A DNA stretch of 64,000 nt, from the NCBI RefSeq assembly GCF_001401755.1, contig NZ_AVQK01000015.1, forward strand, positions 124,001 through 188,000, in the 5' to 3' direction. Of the stretch, positions 16,838 to 26,452 are shown piece after piece. A program made the translations under genes and the position numbers. Every line of letters begins with the position of its first letter. The first letter of the stretch is position 1. The notes under the pieces are model-generated. The model saw nothing but the letters and a program-made list of their open reading frames with translations, ran no database searches and was not told where the DNA came from. The stretch comes from Aquimarina longa SW024. GTDB lineage: Bacteria; Bacteroidota; Bacteroidia; Flavobacteriales; Flavobacteriaceae.

Positions 16838-17227
16838 ATGAAAAACATAAAAAGAAAAATAGCGATCGTATTAAATTTCTTAATCATCATTCAGGCAAAT
16901 GCTAAAGATATTAATACACGATCCTTTTTACCAGATACTATACGATATACCTCTTCTATAACAGAAGAACCAAAGGAGAAAGAAGCAAAAAAAGAGACCA
17001 AAGTAAAAAGTTTTCATTCTATAAAGAAATGGAAAATCACAGTAGAATTTATAGATGGGGGATTTATGTCTAAAATTATAACGATCAAAGGAAATTCTGC
17101 ATTAAGCCCTATGCAAGCAGCATTTGAAGAGGCAGAAAAATATCTCAAAACTATTGAACATATAAAAGAATACAATGTTTCTCCTGTGTCAAACAATTCC
17201 TTTGTTTTATTAGCAGAAGCAGAATAA
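16838..17227 (+). CDS. Small exported protein, unknown
   Basis: A 129-aa protein starting at the ATG at 16838 (a TTG at 16778 would add 20 residues that spoil the signal peptide). It has a Sec signal peptide, basic start MKNIKRK then IAIVLNFLIIIQANA with cleavage near ANA-KD, a Lys/Glu-rich linker and a C-terminal half with KWKITVEFIDGGFMSKIITI. No family is recognised. It is probably periplasmic. It converges with the corrinoid operon, whose last stop is 49 bp away. Confidence 0.6.
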   Translation: MKNIKRKIAIVLNFLIIIQANAKDINTRSFLPDTIRYTSSITEEPKEKEAKKETKVKSFHSIKKWKITVEFIDGGFMSKIITIKGNSALSPMQAAFEEAEKYLKTIEHIKEYNVSPVSNNSFVLLAEAE

Positions 17228-17276
17228 TGCTTAAACCCAGAGTATGTAATACAACTTGGTTATGAAGCTTAAAAAA

Positions 17277-17810
17277 TCAATCCGTAGTAATAATCGATTG
17301 CATAAAATCCACTCGTTGTGCTACCGTAGTTTTAGGCACTACAATAACCTTAAACCCTAAACGCTTATATACTCGGATAAGATGTTGATGAATCAGCATC
17401 GCTTCCTCATAAGACTGAGGGCGCTGTGGATCAGTACTATAAATCTCCTCCCATAGTGGCATTAAAAACACCGTAGTGTTATAAAATTTCTTAAACGGAA
17501 AATCCAATAAATATTCTGGGATAGGATGTGTCCCTGCTTGTAGATATGCAATGATATCTGGCAATCCCCGATCTACAAATGTATGTTTGGTAATAGTTAA
17601 TTGTAGTTCTATGATCGTTTGTTGGTATATCATATCGGTAAATCCCGTAAGATCTCCCCAAGGCGTTTTAGTCCCTCCGTTCTCTTGTTGATGAGATATT
17701 ATTTTTCTAGAAATTTCTTCAAAACACTGATATCCAGATTTGCGTAGCGTATTAATAGCCGTTGTTTTTCCTGTACCAGGAGCTCCGGTGATGATAAATC
17801 TTTTATGCAT
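17277..17810 (-). CDS. P-loop NTPase/kinase-like protein (AAA_28 type) in corrinoid operon
   Basis: A protein of about 177 aa with a Walker A loop FIITGAPGTGKTTAINTL at the extreme N-terminus, an FEEISRKII segment, an FVDRGLPDIIAYL segment resembling the Walker B/lid part of small-molecule kinases, and RPQSYEEAMLIH in the lid. These features fit the AAA_28/NadR-like ATPase group. The ATG at 17810 overlaps the cbiB stop (TAATG), so the gene is coupled to corrinoid assembly. No CobU is visible in the window, so a kinase role on cobinamide is conceivable but unproven. Confidence 0.7.
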   Translation of the reverse strand: MHKRFIITGAPGTGKTTAINTLRKSGYQCFEEISRKIISHQQENGGTKTPWGDLTGFTDMIYQQTIIELQLTITKHTFVDRGLPDIIAYLQAGTHPIPEYLLDFPFKKFYNTTVFLMPLWEEIYSTDPQRPQSYEEAMLIHQHLIRVYKRLGFKVIVVPKTTVAQRVDFMQSIITTD

Positions 17811-18736
17811 TACAATAAATAATATACAATACAAATTATAATCACAAATGCTAGAGTTACTTTTTGATTTACTCTTGCTACAATCTTTATTTCATAATCC
17901 TGTAGAATTCTATCATTAGTACCGATAAAAGGCTTATCTACCAATGTACCATGATAATAATTAGGTCCTCCAAACCTACAATCCAGAATCGCTGCCAATG
18001 CTGCCTCGGGATACCCTGCATTAGGGCTAGAATGCTGTTTGCCATACCGTAGTACAAAGGGAATTTTATGCAGTTTTAAGGTCACTAGCAGCATTAAGAA
18101 TGCCGTAACTCTAGCAGGGATATAATTAGCCACATCATCGAGTTTAGCAGCAAATTTTCCAAAATCAATATAACGTTTATTTTTATACCCAATCATAGAA
18201 TCCAGTGTATTGATCATCTTATATCCCATTGCTCCAGATACCCCAAACAACGCATAATAAAACAGTGGAGCGATTACCCCATCGCTAAGATTTTCTGATA
18301 AGGTTTCAAAAACTGCCGTTTTGATCTGTTGTGGGTGTAACTGATCTGTTTCTCGCCCTACGATCCATGATAGTCGTTTTCTACCCTGTATCACCCCTTC
18401 TGACAGCGCTTTAAAAACAGCTTTTCCCTCATCTATCAGACTTTTATTTGCCAAGGCGTAGAATACAAATATCGAAGTAAATGTATAGTAGATAATCGGG
18501 TATGGAGTACTCATTTTTTGAGCATAATAAAAAAATAAAACAGTAGCCATTACTAATCCTAGCGTAAGCACCATTCCTTTGATAAAACGAAAAGAAGAAG
18601 TATTCAATAATTTTTCGCCATACGCAATACAGTTACCAAATAATCGTATCGGATGGGGTAACCACCTGGGATCTCCCAGTATCAGATCGAGTATATACCC
18701 GATAAGCAAAGGAATCAATACTACTGCTTGCTCCAT
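17810..18736 (-). CDS. cbiB: Adenosylcobinamide-phosphate synthase CbiB
   Basis: This 308-aa integral membrane protein joins adenosylcobyric acid to (R)-1-amino-2-propanol phosphate. It has the signature N-terminus LIGYILDLILGDPRWLPHPI, then AFLMLLV and PFVLRYG segments, the SPNAGYPEAALAAILDCRFGG motif and several hydrophobic helices ending in VTLAFVIIICIVYYLL. Both ends overlap neighbours: 16 bp with the aminotransferase gene and 1 bp with the NTPase gene. That marks a tightly coupled operon. Confidence 0.93.
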   Translation of the reverse strand: MEQAVVLIPLLIGYILDLILGDPRWLPHPIRLFGNCIAYGEKLLNTSSFRFIKGMVLTLGLVMATVLFFYYAQKMSTPYPIIYYTFTSIFVFYALANKSLIDEGKAVFKALSEGVIQGRKRLSWIVGRETDQLHPQQIKTAVFETLSENLSDGVIAPLFYYALFGVSGAMGYKMINTLDSMIGYKNKRYIDFGKFAAKLDDVANYIPARVTAFLMLLVTLKLHKIPFVLRYGKQHSSPNAGYPEAALAAILDCRFGGPNYYHGTLVDKPFIGTNDRILQDYEIKIVARVNQKVTLAFVIIICIVYYLL

Positions 18737-19740
18737 TGATGTAAGGCATTAAGGAGTAGCTCATTTTTTTTTGGATCTTGGCTAGCAATACGAATATAGT
18801 GCCCGTCTAGTCCTCTAAAATTAGAAGCATCTCTAATCAATAACTGATGTGTATGGATCAAATACTCTTTTAGAGCAGTCGCATTAGGATGCTCTAGGCG
18901 TACCAAAAAGTAATTTGTTTCTGATGGGATAACTGTAAACCCTGATATTGCATCAATTTGCTGTTGCAGTACCTTGCTATAGTTTAATAAGGTTGCCATA
19001 TTAGGTGATACCTCTTGGTAGTTATCATAGATATATTTTCCTGCCTCAATTGCCATTGTATTTACGGTCCACGGCATTTTAGACTGTTGTAGTTTTTCTC
19101 CTATATCCGAGGAACATAAGATATATCCTAATCGCAATCCTGGTATCGCAAATAACTTGGTTAGCGATCTTACAATAATCAGATTGGTATAGTGTGCCAA
19201 AAGGGGTACGCACGATGTGATCCCAACAGTAAAATCAATATACGCCTCATCTATGATAAAGGTAGTATTAGGAAAAGAGGATAGCAGTTTCTCTATCGCT
19301 ACTATTGTAGTACTCACTCCATCTGGATTATTAGGGTTACATAAAAAGACCAAGTCTTCTGTAAAAGAGGACTGCATTACCTCTGCCCGATTATAGTATG
19401 TAATCTCCATAGCACTACGTAAACACGCATCCTCATACTCCGAAAAAGTAGGAATACCAATCGCTACTTTTTTAGTATAAAAAAGATGAGTAATACTATA
19501 AAATGCTTCAGTAGCTCCATTGGTCATTACGACCTGCGATGGATTTAATTGATGGTACTCTGCCACTTTCTTGGTCAATACATCAGCATTAGGAGTCGGG
19601 TAATTGGCAATACGGGGTAACTGTTCCATAAGATGCGATATGAGCTGTTCCGAAATCCCCTCATGCCAAATATTAGAGCTAAAATTAGCTTTAAAATCTA
19701 TTGCATAGCGATAGCCATCATCGCCGTGTCCATATATCAT
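18721..19740 (-). CDS. cobC: PLP-dependent aminotransferase-fold enzyme, threonine-phosphate decarboxylase type
   Basis: A 339-aa fold-type I PLP enzyme resembling histidinol-phosphate aminotransferase. It has TNGATEAFYSITHLF, FLCNPNNPDG, IIDEAYIDFT and the PLP lysine in RSLTKLFAIPGLRLGYI, followed by a C-terminal HYIRIAS with a phosphate-binding Arg. Between cobQ and cbiB the member of this family makes (R)-1-amino-2-propanol phosphate by decarboxylating threonine phosphate (CobC of Rhizobiales nomenclature, CobD of Salmonella). Its ATG overlaps the cobQ stop by 4 bp. Confidence 0.88.
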   Translation of the reverse strand: MIYGHGDDGYRYAIDFKANFSSNIWHEGISEQLISHLMEQLPRIANYPTPNADVLTKKVAEYHQLNPSQVVMTNGATEAFYSITHLFYTKKVAIGIPTFSEYEDACLRSAMEITYYNRAEVMQSSFTEDLVFLCNPNNPDGVSTTIVAIEKLLSSFPNTTFIIDEAYIDFTVGITSCVPLLAHYTNLIIVRSLTKLFAIPGLRLGYILCSSDIGEKLQQSKMPWTVNTMAIEAGKYIYDNYQEVSPNMATLLNYSKVLQQQIDAISGFTVIPSETNYFLVRLEHPNATALKEYLIHTHQLLIRDASNFRGLDGHYIRIASQDPKKNELLLNALHQWSKQ

Positions 19741-21203
19741 AATGGTATCTGTGTTTGGGAAATAATAGCATTAATATCCAGATGCTCTTCTAATAAAGTC
19801 GCTAGCTTATCATAATTCTCTTCCTTATACGCTTTATAATTAAAAGGAATAGCCTTAGCAGTAGTATACTCCTGTAACAGCGCTTCGATCACGGTAGTAT
19901 TATCTAGGATTCCGTGGATATAAGTCCCCCAGCAATTACCAACAATTACCCCTTCTGGGGTGGCTCCGATATGATTTAACGGCTCACCTCCCATAATGGT
20001 AGTCTCTCCCATATGGATCTCATACCCTACGCAGGCTGCAGTCATATTCTTAAACCTAAAACGGCACTGTGTCGTTGTTTTCTCTGTAGCCAATCGAGTA
20101 GTTATTGGTAAAATCCCTAACCCAGGGATCGCCTTAATACTACTCTCTACCCCCATAGGATCTTCGATCATTTTTCCTAGCATCTGGTATCCTCCACAGA
20201 TTCCGATAATCTTTTTTTGTTGATTATACGCCTCTAGTACTACTGTAGCAATCCCCTGATTTCTAAGAAATAGTAAATCCTGTATGGTATTTTTACTCCC
20301 CGGGAGTATAATGATATCCGATGTAGCAATACTCTGGGGGTCAGTGGTATAAAAAACATGAGTTCTGGGATCTTTTTCTAATACATTAAAATCGGTATAA
20401 TTAGCAATATACGGCAGCAGTATAATGGCAATAGTAACCAATCCGCTTGCTGTAGTCGTATTCTTTTTTTGTAACCCTACAGAATCTTCCTCTTCGATAT
20501 AGATCTCTTTTGCATACGGGATCACTCCCAGTACAGGAACCCCTGTAAGTTTCTCTAAGAGCAATTTACCCTCTTCGAACAAAGAAGCATCCCCTCTAAA
20601 CTTATTGATGATCACTCCTTTTATCAGTGCTTTTTCCCAAGGCTCGAGAAGTGTTATAGAACCATATACACTAGCAAAAACCCCTCCTTTATCAATATCT
20701 GCAATAAGATACACATCAGCATCCGCGGCAGCTGCCATACGCATATTTACAATATCACGATGTTTTAGATTCAGCTCACTGATACTACCAGCTCCCTCTA
20801 ACACAATAGGGCTATAGGTTTGCTGTAGTCTAGCAAATGCCGTCTTAGCCTCTTTAAAAAGATGCTCCTTATTATTCCCTAAAAAATAATCTCTGATCGT
20901 TTGATCTCCAATTGGCTTACCGTGGAGTACTACCTGAGAAGTATTCGCTCCCGAGGGTTTTAATAAAATAGGATTCATATCCGTAGTACAAGCAATACCA
21001 CAAGCCTCTGCCTGTACCGCTTGTGCCCTCCCAATCTCTAACCCATCTGGGGTTACAAAACTATTAAGCGACATATTCTGCGCCTTAAACGGAGCCGGGT
21101 GGTATCCCTTTTGTTTTAATAGCCTACAGACCCCCGTTACCAACATACTCTTACCTACATCAGACCCTGTACCTACAAACATAATAGGACGTAATTTTTT
21201 CAT
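19737..21203 (-). CDS. cobQ: Cobyric acid synthase (CbiP/CobQ)
   Basis: A 488-aa amidotransferase that amidates four side chains of adenosylcobyrinic a,c-diamide. It has a dethiobiotin-synthase-like ATP domain (MFVGTGSDVGKSMLVTGVCR, FKAQNMSLNSFVTPDG) and a class I glutamine amidotransferase domain with the nucleophile Cys in IIGICGGYQMLGKMI. The His of the triad is in GTYIHGILDN. The ATG at 21203 replaces a TTG two codons upstream. It is the first gene of the leftward operon; no cobalamin riboswitch is seen in the 280 bp before it. Confidence 0.94.
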   Translation of the reverse strand: MKKLRPIMFVGTGSDVGKSMLVTGVCRLLKQKGYHPAPFKAQNMSLNSFVTPDGLEIGRAQAVQAEACGIACTTDMNPILLKPSGANTSQVVLHGKPIGDQTIRDYFLGNNKEHLFKEAKTAFARLQQTYSPIVLEGAGSISELNLKHRDIVNMRMAAAADADVYLIADIDKGGVFASVYGSITLLEPWEKALIKGVIINKFRGDASLFEEGKLLLEKLTGVPVLGVIPYAKEIYIEEEDSVGLQKKNTTTASGLVTIAIILLPYIANYTDFNVLEKDPRTHVFYTTDPQSIATSDIIILPGSKNTIQDLLFLRNQGIATVVLEAYNQQKKIIGICGGYQMLGKMIEDPMGVESSIKAIPGLGILPITTRLATEKTTTQCRFRFKNMTAACVGYEIHMGETTIMGGEPLNHIGATPEGVIVGNCWGTYIHGILDNTTVIEALLQEYTTAKAIPFNYKAYKEENYDKLATLLEEHLDINAIISQTQIPL

Positions 21204-21485
21204 TTGCAATAAATATCAGATTTTTTAAATACACTAACCCTATAACATATATCGAAACCAAAATTACTTAAATAATCTGGTTGTTTTATTTTTTATGATG
21301 GATTGTATCTCAAAGCCCTTATTGAATACGATATACCCCCTTTTTTTATCCTAATTATGGGGTCTTACATTAGAGTAAGATTGCCTTCATACAAATAATA
21401 ATATAATCTATATCCTCTATATTTTGTATCCTGTAACAGTTTTAGTACTTTTAAACGCATATACTCATACAATATACATATACAC

Positions 21486-22460
21486 ATGACTGATATAGAA
21501 ATCTATCTGGGGCATCTAGGATTTAGAAGCATGGCAAATAAAGTAGGCAGAGAGGTACAAAAAACCATCGCCAGGACACTACAAGAAGCAGCAGGGCAAC
21601 CTAGCACTAACCTTAGTCATACACTACATAAAAATATTACAGCACGAGTTAATCAACTGGCAAGAAACCCTTTGTTTAGAAAAGATTTTCCTGGGGATGT
21701 ACTAGAGATCAAAGACATTACCTATACAGATCGCCTGCGCGATGGAGAGCTACGAGGCACTATGGTGATCGCTAATGGATATGTACACGACCCTGTAAAG
21801 TATGGAAAACCAGGATACCCTGGCAGAGAAGATGGGCAACTATGGCAAGATGAGATCCGCAATACCTATAAGTGGCACGAGGGTACCTGTAAGTGGTACT
21901 TATTGAAAGACCATCCCAATCACTACGGAAAAGTAGATGAAAGAAAAGAATGGGGAATGCCCCAACTGCAATACAGCAGGCATAATACAGACCGAGGTGG
22001 TGCAACCCTATGGGGGTCATCTGATCAGGCAGGAGGCTATGGTATAGAACCCAGAGATAGCAATCCTACAGACCATAATAAGTGGGGAAGCCCAGGGATA
22101 GCACCCCGTGGAGAAGGACCCCTAAAAGGAGAAAATATACTACTAGTCTTTAACCTAGTCGTAAGTGGCATCAAATCAATAAAAAAATTCTATGATATCT
22201 ATGTAAAAGCAGATGAAGTATATGGTGGGAGTGAGAAACAAGGGAAAAGTGAAAAGTTATACACTAAAAATATGGTAGATACAGTTACTTATAGAGTTAG
22301 TCGTAGTCTTACAAGAGAGCTTGATGCTAAAGTGATCAATGGTAGTATTAGTGATGTTATCGGAAGAGAAAATGCTGAAAAAGACTCGATATACCATACT
22401 AAAAAGAATACCCCTATGCTAAAATATACCATTAAAATAGAACCGAAATATGCACAATAA
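21486..22460 (+). CDS. Unknown protein heading the lipoprotein array (candidate effector)
   Basis: A 324-aa protein without signal peptide or membrane helix. The N-terminal third is helical (GHLGFRSMANKVGREVQKT). The middle is rich in Gly, Trp, Pro and His (KYGKPGYPGREDGQLWQDE, WHEGTCKWYLLKDHPNHYG, TDHNKWGSPGIAPRGEGP), and the C-terminus is charged. No family is recognised. The stop overlaps the next ATG by 11 bp (GCACAATAA inside ATGCACAATAA). Copies of its last 102 and about 39 bp are found before two other lipoprotein genes. Its less AT-rich 5' half contrasts with the array. A role as effector paired with lipoprotein immunity genes is inference. Confidence 0.7.
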   Translation: MTDIEIYLGHLGFRSMANKVGREVQKTIARTLQEAAGQPSTNLSHTLHKNITARVNQLARNPLFRKDFPGDVLEIKDITYTDRLRDGELRGTMVIANGYVHDPVKYGKPGYPGREDGQLWQDEIRNTYKWHEGTCKWYLLKDHPNHYGKVDERKEWGMPQLQYSRHNTDRGGATLWGSSDQAGGYGIEPRDSNPTDHNKWGSPGIAPRGEGPLKGENILLVFNLVVSGIKSIKKFYDIYVKADEVYGGSEKQGKSEKLYTKNMVDTVTYRVSRSLTRELDAKVINGSISDVIGRENAEKDSIYHTKKNTPMLKYTIKIEPKYAQ

Positions 22461-23421
22461 AATTGTACTGTTCTTATTATGTATGAGTACATTAGTAGTA
22501 GTAAGCTGTAAAAAAGAATTGACTAAGGTTATTGAAAAATATGATGATGGTACTATAGAAGGCTATTATTATATAGATAAAGATTCACTATGGCAAGGAG
22601 AACGAATAGTATATCATAAAAGTGGGCGAATAATGTCTAAAACATCATATAAGAATCATGTAAAAAATGATTCTGTATATTTTTACGAAGATTCTGAGAA
22701 TGATAATTTATATATGATAAAATATTGGAATGATGATGGCTCTATTTATTACAAAGATTTTTATGAAAATGGAAAAGTAAGACAAAAAGGGCTGTATAGT
22801 CAAAAGAATGAACGTATTAAAATTTGGAAGAACTATACTAAAGAAGGTACTCTAGATTTTGTAAAAGAATATAAGATTATTAGAGGAGAATCCTATACCA
22901 ATCAGCTATGGTTAATGCTCCCTGGGGGTGATACCATACGAGAGGGGACGAGTATGAAATATAAAGTACAACCTAGGAAAGTAAAACTAGGAGATTCGAT
23001 ACGGTTTTTCTTTCAATCCGATGTACCTGCTTTTAAATTTAAAGAAAAACAAGGAGATTTCTTAGTGGTATTACCGAAAGACTATACCAAAGAAAATTTT
23101 GATGCAGAATTTTATAACCAAGAGAGTACTACACAAAACGGAATCCCAACACAGCGCATCCTAAGCCTAAAATACAATACCAAATACCCCGTAGAAAAAA
23201 CAAAAATAGATACTGCCGATCATAAAAAAACCGTAGTATTCTACTTAAAACCTAAGCGAATAGGTAAGGATACCATACGAGGGTATTTTAATGAAATAGC
23301 TGCTATAACTCCTGGAAAACATAACCTAAAAGAATTTTTTGATAAAACAAAAAACGATACCATAGTATCAGACACCAGAACCATATACTTTGATATACCT
23401 ATAGAAGTGATACCACGATAA
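22450..23421 (+). CDS. MORN/YwqK-type lipoprotein, paralogue 1
   Basis: A 323-aa lipoprotein. The signal peptide MHNKIVLFLLCMSTLVVVSC has the lipobox VVSC with Cys20. Residues 25-140 hold MORN-variant repeats of the YwqK antitoxin type (YDDGTIEGYYYIDKDS, YHKSGRIMSKTSYKN, DDGSIYYKDFYENGKVRQKG, YTKEGTLDFVKEY). Residues 145-323 form an all-beta domain containing SYTNQLWLMLPGGDTI and DSIRFFFQSDV, ending TRTIYFDIPIEV. It overlaps the candidate effector gene by 11 bp and so is probably translated with it. YwqK proteins are known as antitoxins or immunity proteins in some systems; function here is inferred. Confidence 0.8.
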   Translation: MHNKIVLFLLCMSTLVVVSCKKELTKVIEKYDDGTIEGYYYIDKDSLWQGERIVYHKSGRIMSKTSYKNHVKNDSVYFYEDSENDNLYMIKYWNDDGSIYYKDFYENGKVRQKGLYSQKNERIKIWKNYTKEGTLDFVKEYKIIRGESYTNQLWLMLPGGDTIREGTSMKYKVQPRKVKLGDSIRFFFQSDVPAFKFKEKQGDFLVVLPKDYTKENFDAEFYNQESTTQNGIPTQRILSLKYNTKYPVEKTKIDTADHKKTVVFYLKPKRIGKDTIRGYFNEIAAITPGKHNLKEFFDKTKNDTIVSDTRTIYFDIPIEVIPR

Positions 23422-23446
23422 GGATATGGAGTAATGAAACCATTAG

Positions 23447-23485
23447 AAATATACTATCAAAATAGAACCTAAATATGCACAATAA
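23447..23485 (+). pseudogene. Remnant of the 3' end of the candidate effector gene
   Basis: About 39 bp matching 22422-22460 with three differences (aaatatactatcaaaataga onward), ending in the same aaatatgcacaataa that overlaps the lipoprotein start. It shows that paralogue 2 arose by duplication of a unit that included the effector tail. Confidence 0.7.
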
Positions 23486-24452
23486 AATTGTACTGTTCTT
23501 ATTATGTATGAGTACACTACTAATCAGTTGTAAAAAAAAACTTACCAAGGTTATTGAAAAATATGATGATGGTACAGTAAAAGGATATTATTTTATCGAC
23601 AAAGATTCTATTAAACAAGGGGAGCGAGTGATATATTATAAAAGTGGAAGAATATCATCTCAAACTTTTTATAAAAACAATTTCAGAAACGATTCTATTT
23701 ATTACTATAGGGATAATGAAAAAAATAATCTTTATGCTATTAGATATTCGAATGTAGATCGATCTTTATATTACAAAGATTTTTATGAAAATGGAAAAGT
23801 AAGACAAAAAGGGCTGTATAGTCAAGAGAATGAACGTATTAAAATTTGGAAGAACTATACTAAAGAAGGTACTCTAGATTTTATAAAAGAATATAAAATT
23901 ATTAGAGGAGAATCCTATACCAATCAGCTATGGCTAATGCTCCCTGGGGGTGATACCATACGAGAGGGAACGAGTATGAAATATAAAGTACATCCTAGGA
24001 AAGTAAAACTAGGAGATTCGATACGGTTTTTCTTTCAATCCGATGTACCTGCTTTTAAATTTAAAGAAAAACAAGGAGATTTCTTAGTGATATTACCGAA
24101 AGACTATACCAAAGAAAATTTTGATGCAGAATTCTATAACCAAGAGAGTACTACACAAAACGGAATCCCAACACAGCGCATCCTAAGCCTAAAATACAAT
24201 ACCAAATACCCCGTAGAAAAAACAAAAATAGATACTGCCGATCATAAAAAAACCGTAGTATTCTACTTAAAACCTAAGCGACTAGGTAAGGATACCATAC
24301 GAGGATATTTTAATGAAGTCGCAACTGTAATGTCTGAAGAACATAACCTATATGAGTTTAGAGATAAAACAATAAAAGATAAAGATACTGTTGTAGTATT
24401 GGATACCAGAACCATATACTTTGATATCCCTATAGAGGTACTACCACGATAG
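23475..24452 (+). CDS. MORN/YwqK-type lipoprotein, paralogue 2
   Basis: A 325-aa lipoprotein with signal peptide MHNKIVLFLLCMSTLLISC (lipobox LISC, Cys19). Its layout is the same as paralogue 1. The signal peptide and the region after about residue 105 are almost identical to paralogues 1 and 5, while residues 40-95 differ strongly (for example YKSGRISSQTFYKNNFRND). Its last 45 residues (EVATVMSEEHNLYEFRDKTI) match paralogue 5 rather than 1. A remnant of the candidate effector tail lies directly in front. Confidence 0.8.
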   Translation: MHNKIVLFLLCMSTLLISCKKKLTKVIEKYDDGTVKGYYFIDKDSIKQGERVIYYKSGRISSQTFYKNNFRNDSIYYYRDNEKNNLYAIRYSNVDRSLYYKDFYENGKVRQKGLYSQENERIKIWKNYTKEGTLDFIKEYKIIRGESYTNQLWLMLPGGDTIREGTSMKYKVHPRKVKLGDSIRFFFQSDVPAFKFKEKQGDFLVILPKDYTKENFDAEFYNQESTTQNGIPTQRILSLKYNTKYPVEKTKIDTADHKKTVVFYLKPKRLGKDTIRGYFNEVATVMSEEHNLYEFRDKTIKDKDTVVVLDTRTIYFDIPIEVLPR

Positions 24453-24485
24453 GAGTTAGGAGTATAGAGTAATAAGATCACTTAT

Positions 24486-25445
24486 ATGAAGAATAAATCA
24501 GTTCTATTGCTTTTTTTTATATCTCAAATCATTACAAATTGCACTTATAACCTTAAGAAAATTAAAAGAATGTACAAAGATGGTAGTAGAGAAGAGTATG
24601 CTATTGATAAAGATTCATTAATACAAGGTAAAATGATAGGATATTACCCTAATAATAGCCTTGATTATATTGCGCTCTATAAAAATGGAAAAAAGATAGA
24701 CTCAACAATATATTATTATAAATCTACTGATAAAAAAGTAAAATTAATTAAGCACTGGAAAAGTGATAAAGAAATTTATTATAAAGCTTTCTATACAAAT
24801 GGTAGTCTATCAGAAGAAGGTCTTGCAGAAAGAAATAGCTTATTAAGAAAAGGCATCTGGAAGTTTTACAATGATAATGGTACATTAAACTACACCAAAG
24901 AATTTAAAAAAATTAGAGGGAAATCTTATACCAATCAATTATGGGTAATGCTACAAACAGGTGACACTATAAATGAGGGCACTAATATGAAATATAAAGT
25001 ACATCCTAGGAAATTGAAATTAGGAGATTCGATACGATTTTTCTTTCAATCCGATGTTTCTCAATACAGGAATAAGTCTGACTTTTTTGTAGAGATCCCT
25101 AAAGATTATACCAAAGAAAATTTTGATCCCGAATTCTATAACCAACAAGGCTTGACACAGAAAGGAATCCCAACACAACGTATCCTAAGTCTAAAATACA
25201 ATACCAAATACCGCACAGAAAAAACAAAAATAGATACTGCTGATCATAAAAAAACAGTAGTATTTTACCTAAAGCCTAAACGAATAGGTAACGACACCAT
25301 ACGAGGATATTTTAATGAAGTAGTAAACATGACCCCTGGCCAACACAACCTAGAAGAGTATATCGACAAAACAAAAAATAACATGATGACTACAGAAACC
25401 AGAACCATATATTTTGATATTCCTATACAAGTAACACCACGATAG
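24486..25445 (+). CDS. MORN/YwqK-type lipoprotein, paralogue 3
   Basis: A 319-aa member of the array with signal peptide MKNKSVLLLFFISQIITNC (lipobox ITNC). The N-terminal MORN-like part has diverged throughout (KMIGYYPNNSLDYIALYKNG, YKAFYTNGSLSEEGL), but the C-terminal domain keeps SYTNQLWVMLQTGDTINEG, DSIRFFFQSDVS and TRTIYFDIPIQV. It starts 33 bp after paralogue 2 with no effector remnant between them. Likely outer-membrane or periplasm-facing lipoprotein. Confidence 0.8.
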   Translation: MKNKSVLLLFFISQIITNCTYNLKKIKRMYKDGSREEYAIDKDSLIQGKMIGYYPNNSLDYIALYKNGKKIDSTIYYYKSTDKKVKLIKHWKSDKEIYYKAFYTNGSLSEEGLAERNSLLRKGIWKFYNDNGTLNYTKEFKKIRGKSYTNQLWVMLQTGDTINEGTNMKYKVHPRKLKLGDSIRFFFQSDVSQYRNKSDFFVEIPKDYTKENFDPEFYNQQGLTQKGIPTQRILSLKYNTKYRTEKTKIDTADHKKTVVFYLKPKRIGNDTIRGYFNEVVNMTPGQHNLEEYIDKTKNNMMTTETRTIYFDIPIQVTPR

Positions 25446-25456
25446 TAAAGCTATAT

Positions 25457-26449
25457 ATGGCATATAGATTAAACATAGACAAGAAACTACCAAAACACCT
25501 AATATTCCTGTGTGTTATTTCTATAGTCATTGTTTCTTGTTTTAATAGTCAAAACAAAAAAAAGGTCATTAGGAATTATAAAGACGGTACCAAAGAAGTG
25601 TATACTGTAATCAATGATTCAATCCTAGAAGGAAAATTAATTGGGTATTATAACAGTGGAAATATAAGTTACGAATCGATTTATAAAAATGGAAAAAAAA
25701 TCGATTCTTCTATATATTATTATGATTCTAAAGAAAAGAAAATAACAGCAATAGAACATATAATTAACGAGAATACTGTTTTTTTTAAATCATTCAATAG
25801 CTCAGGAAAAATAGTAAAAAAAGGGAAATATTATAATGATTCTATTAAAATTGGAAAATGGAAGAATTATGATAAAAATGGGAATTTAGACTATATTAGA
25901 GAATATAAAATAATTAATGATAAATCATATACAAACCAGCTATGGTATTTATTACCTAGTGGTGATACTATTAATAATGGTACCAGTATGAAATACAAGG
26001 TGTCTTCTAAGAGAATAAAACATGGAGATTCTATACGGTTTTTCTTTCAATCTGATGTGCCTACCTATATTAATTCTGATTTTTTAGTGACATTACCCAA
26101 AGAGTATACAAAACATAATTTTAATTCTGATTTTTCTAATATTCCAAACGATACCATAAAGAACTCTGCAATCAAACATATCTACAGTCTTAAATATACA
26201 AACAACTACTTATTTGATAAACAAAAAATAGACAGTACGAAGCATTACAAAACTGTGGTATTTTATATTGTACCAAAAACAAAAGGAAGAGATACTATAA
26301 GAGGTTTATTTAGCGAAGTTAAATCATTTAACAAAGGGGTTCCTAATCTCATAGAATATTTTAACGAAACAAAAAAAACCAATACTTCAGATACCATAAC
26401 TACAGAAACCCGAACGATCTATTTTGATATTCCTATAGAAGTTTATTAA
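25457..26449 (+). CDS. MORN/YwqK-type lipoprotein, paralogue 4
   Basis: A 330-aa protein, the most diverged of the five. It has a longer basic N-terminus before the hydrophobic stretch (HLIFLCVISIVIVSC, lipobox IVSC, Cys28), MORN-like repeats (KLIGYYNSGNISYESIYKNG, GKWKNYDKNGNLDYIREYK) and the shared C-terminal domain (SYTNQLWYLLPSGDTINNG, DSIRFFFQSDVP, TRTIYFDIPIEVY). It follows paralogue 3 by 11 bp. Its divergence suggests it is an older copy. Confidence 0.8.
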   Translation: MAYRLNIDKKLPKHLIFLCVISIVIVSCFNSQNKKKVIRNYKDGTKEVYTVINDSILEGKLIGYYNSGNISYESIYKNGKKIDSSIYYYDSKEKKITAIEHIINENTVFFKSFNSSGKIVKKGKYYNDSIKIGKWKNYDKNGNLDYIREYKIINDKSYTNQLWYLLPSGDTINNGTSMKYKVSSKRIKHGDSIRFFFQSDVPTYINSDFLVTLPKEYTKHNFNSDFSNIPNDTIKNSAIKHIYSLKYTNNYLFDKQKIDSTKHYKTVVFYIVPKTKGRDTIRGLFSEVKSFNKGVPNLIEYFNETKKTNTSDTITTETRTIYFDIPIEVY

Positions 26450-26452
26450 TTA

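Noticed and set aside
21204..21485. Second cobalamin riboswitch before cobQ
   Set aside because: No B12 box or GCCACTG-type word is found on the minus strand in this gap.
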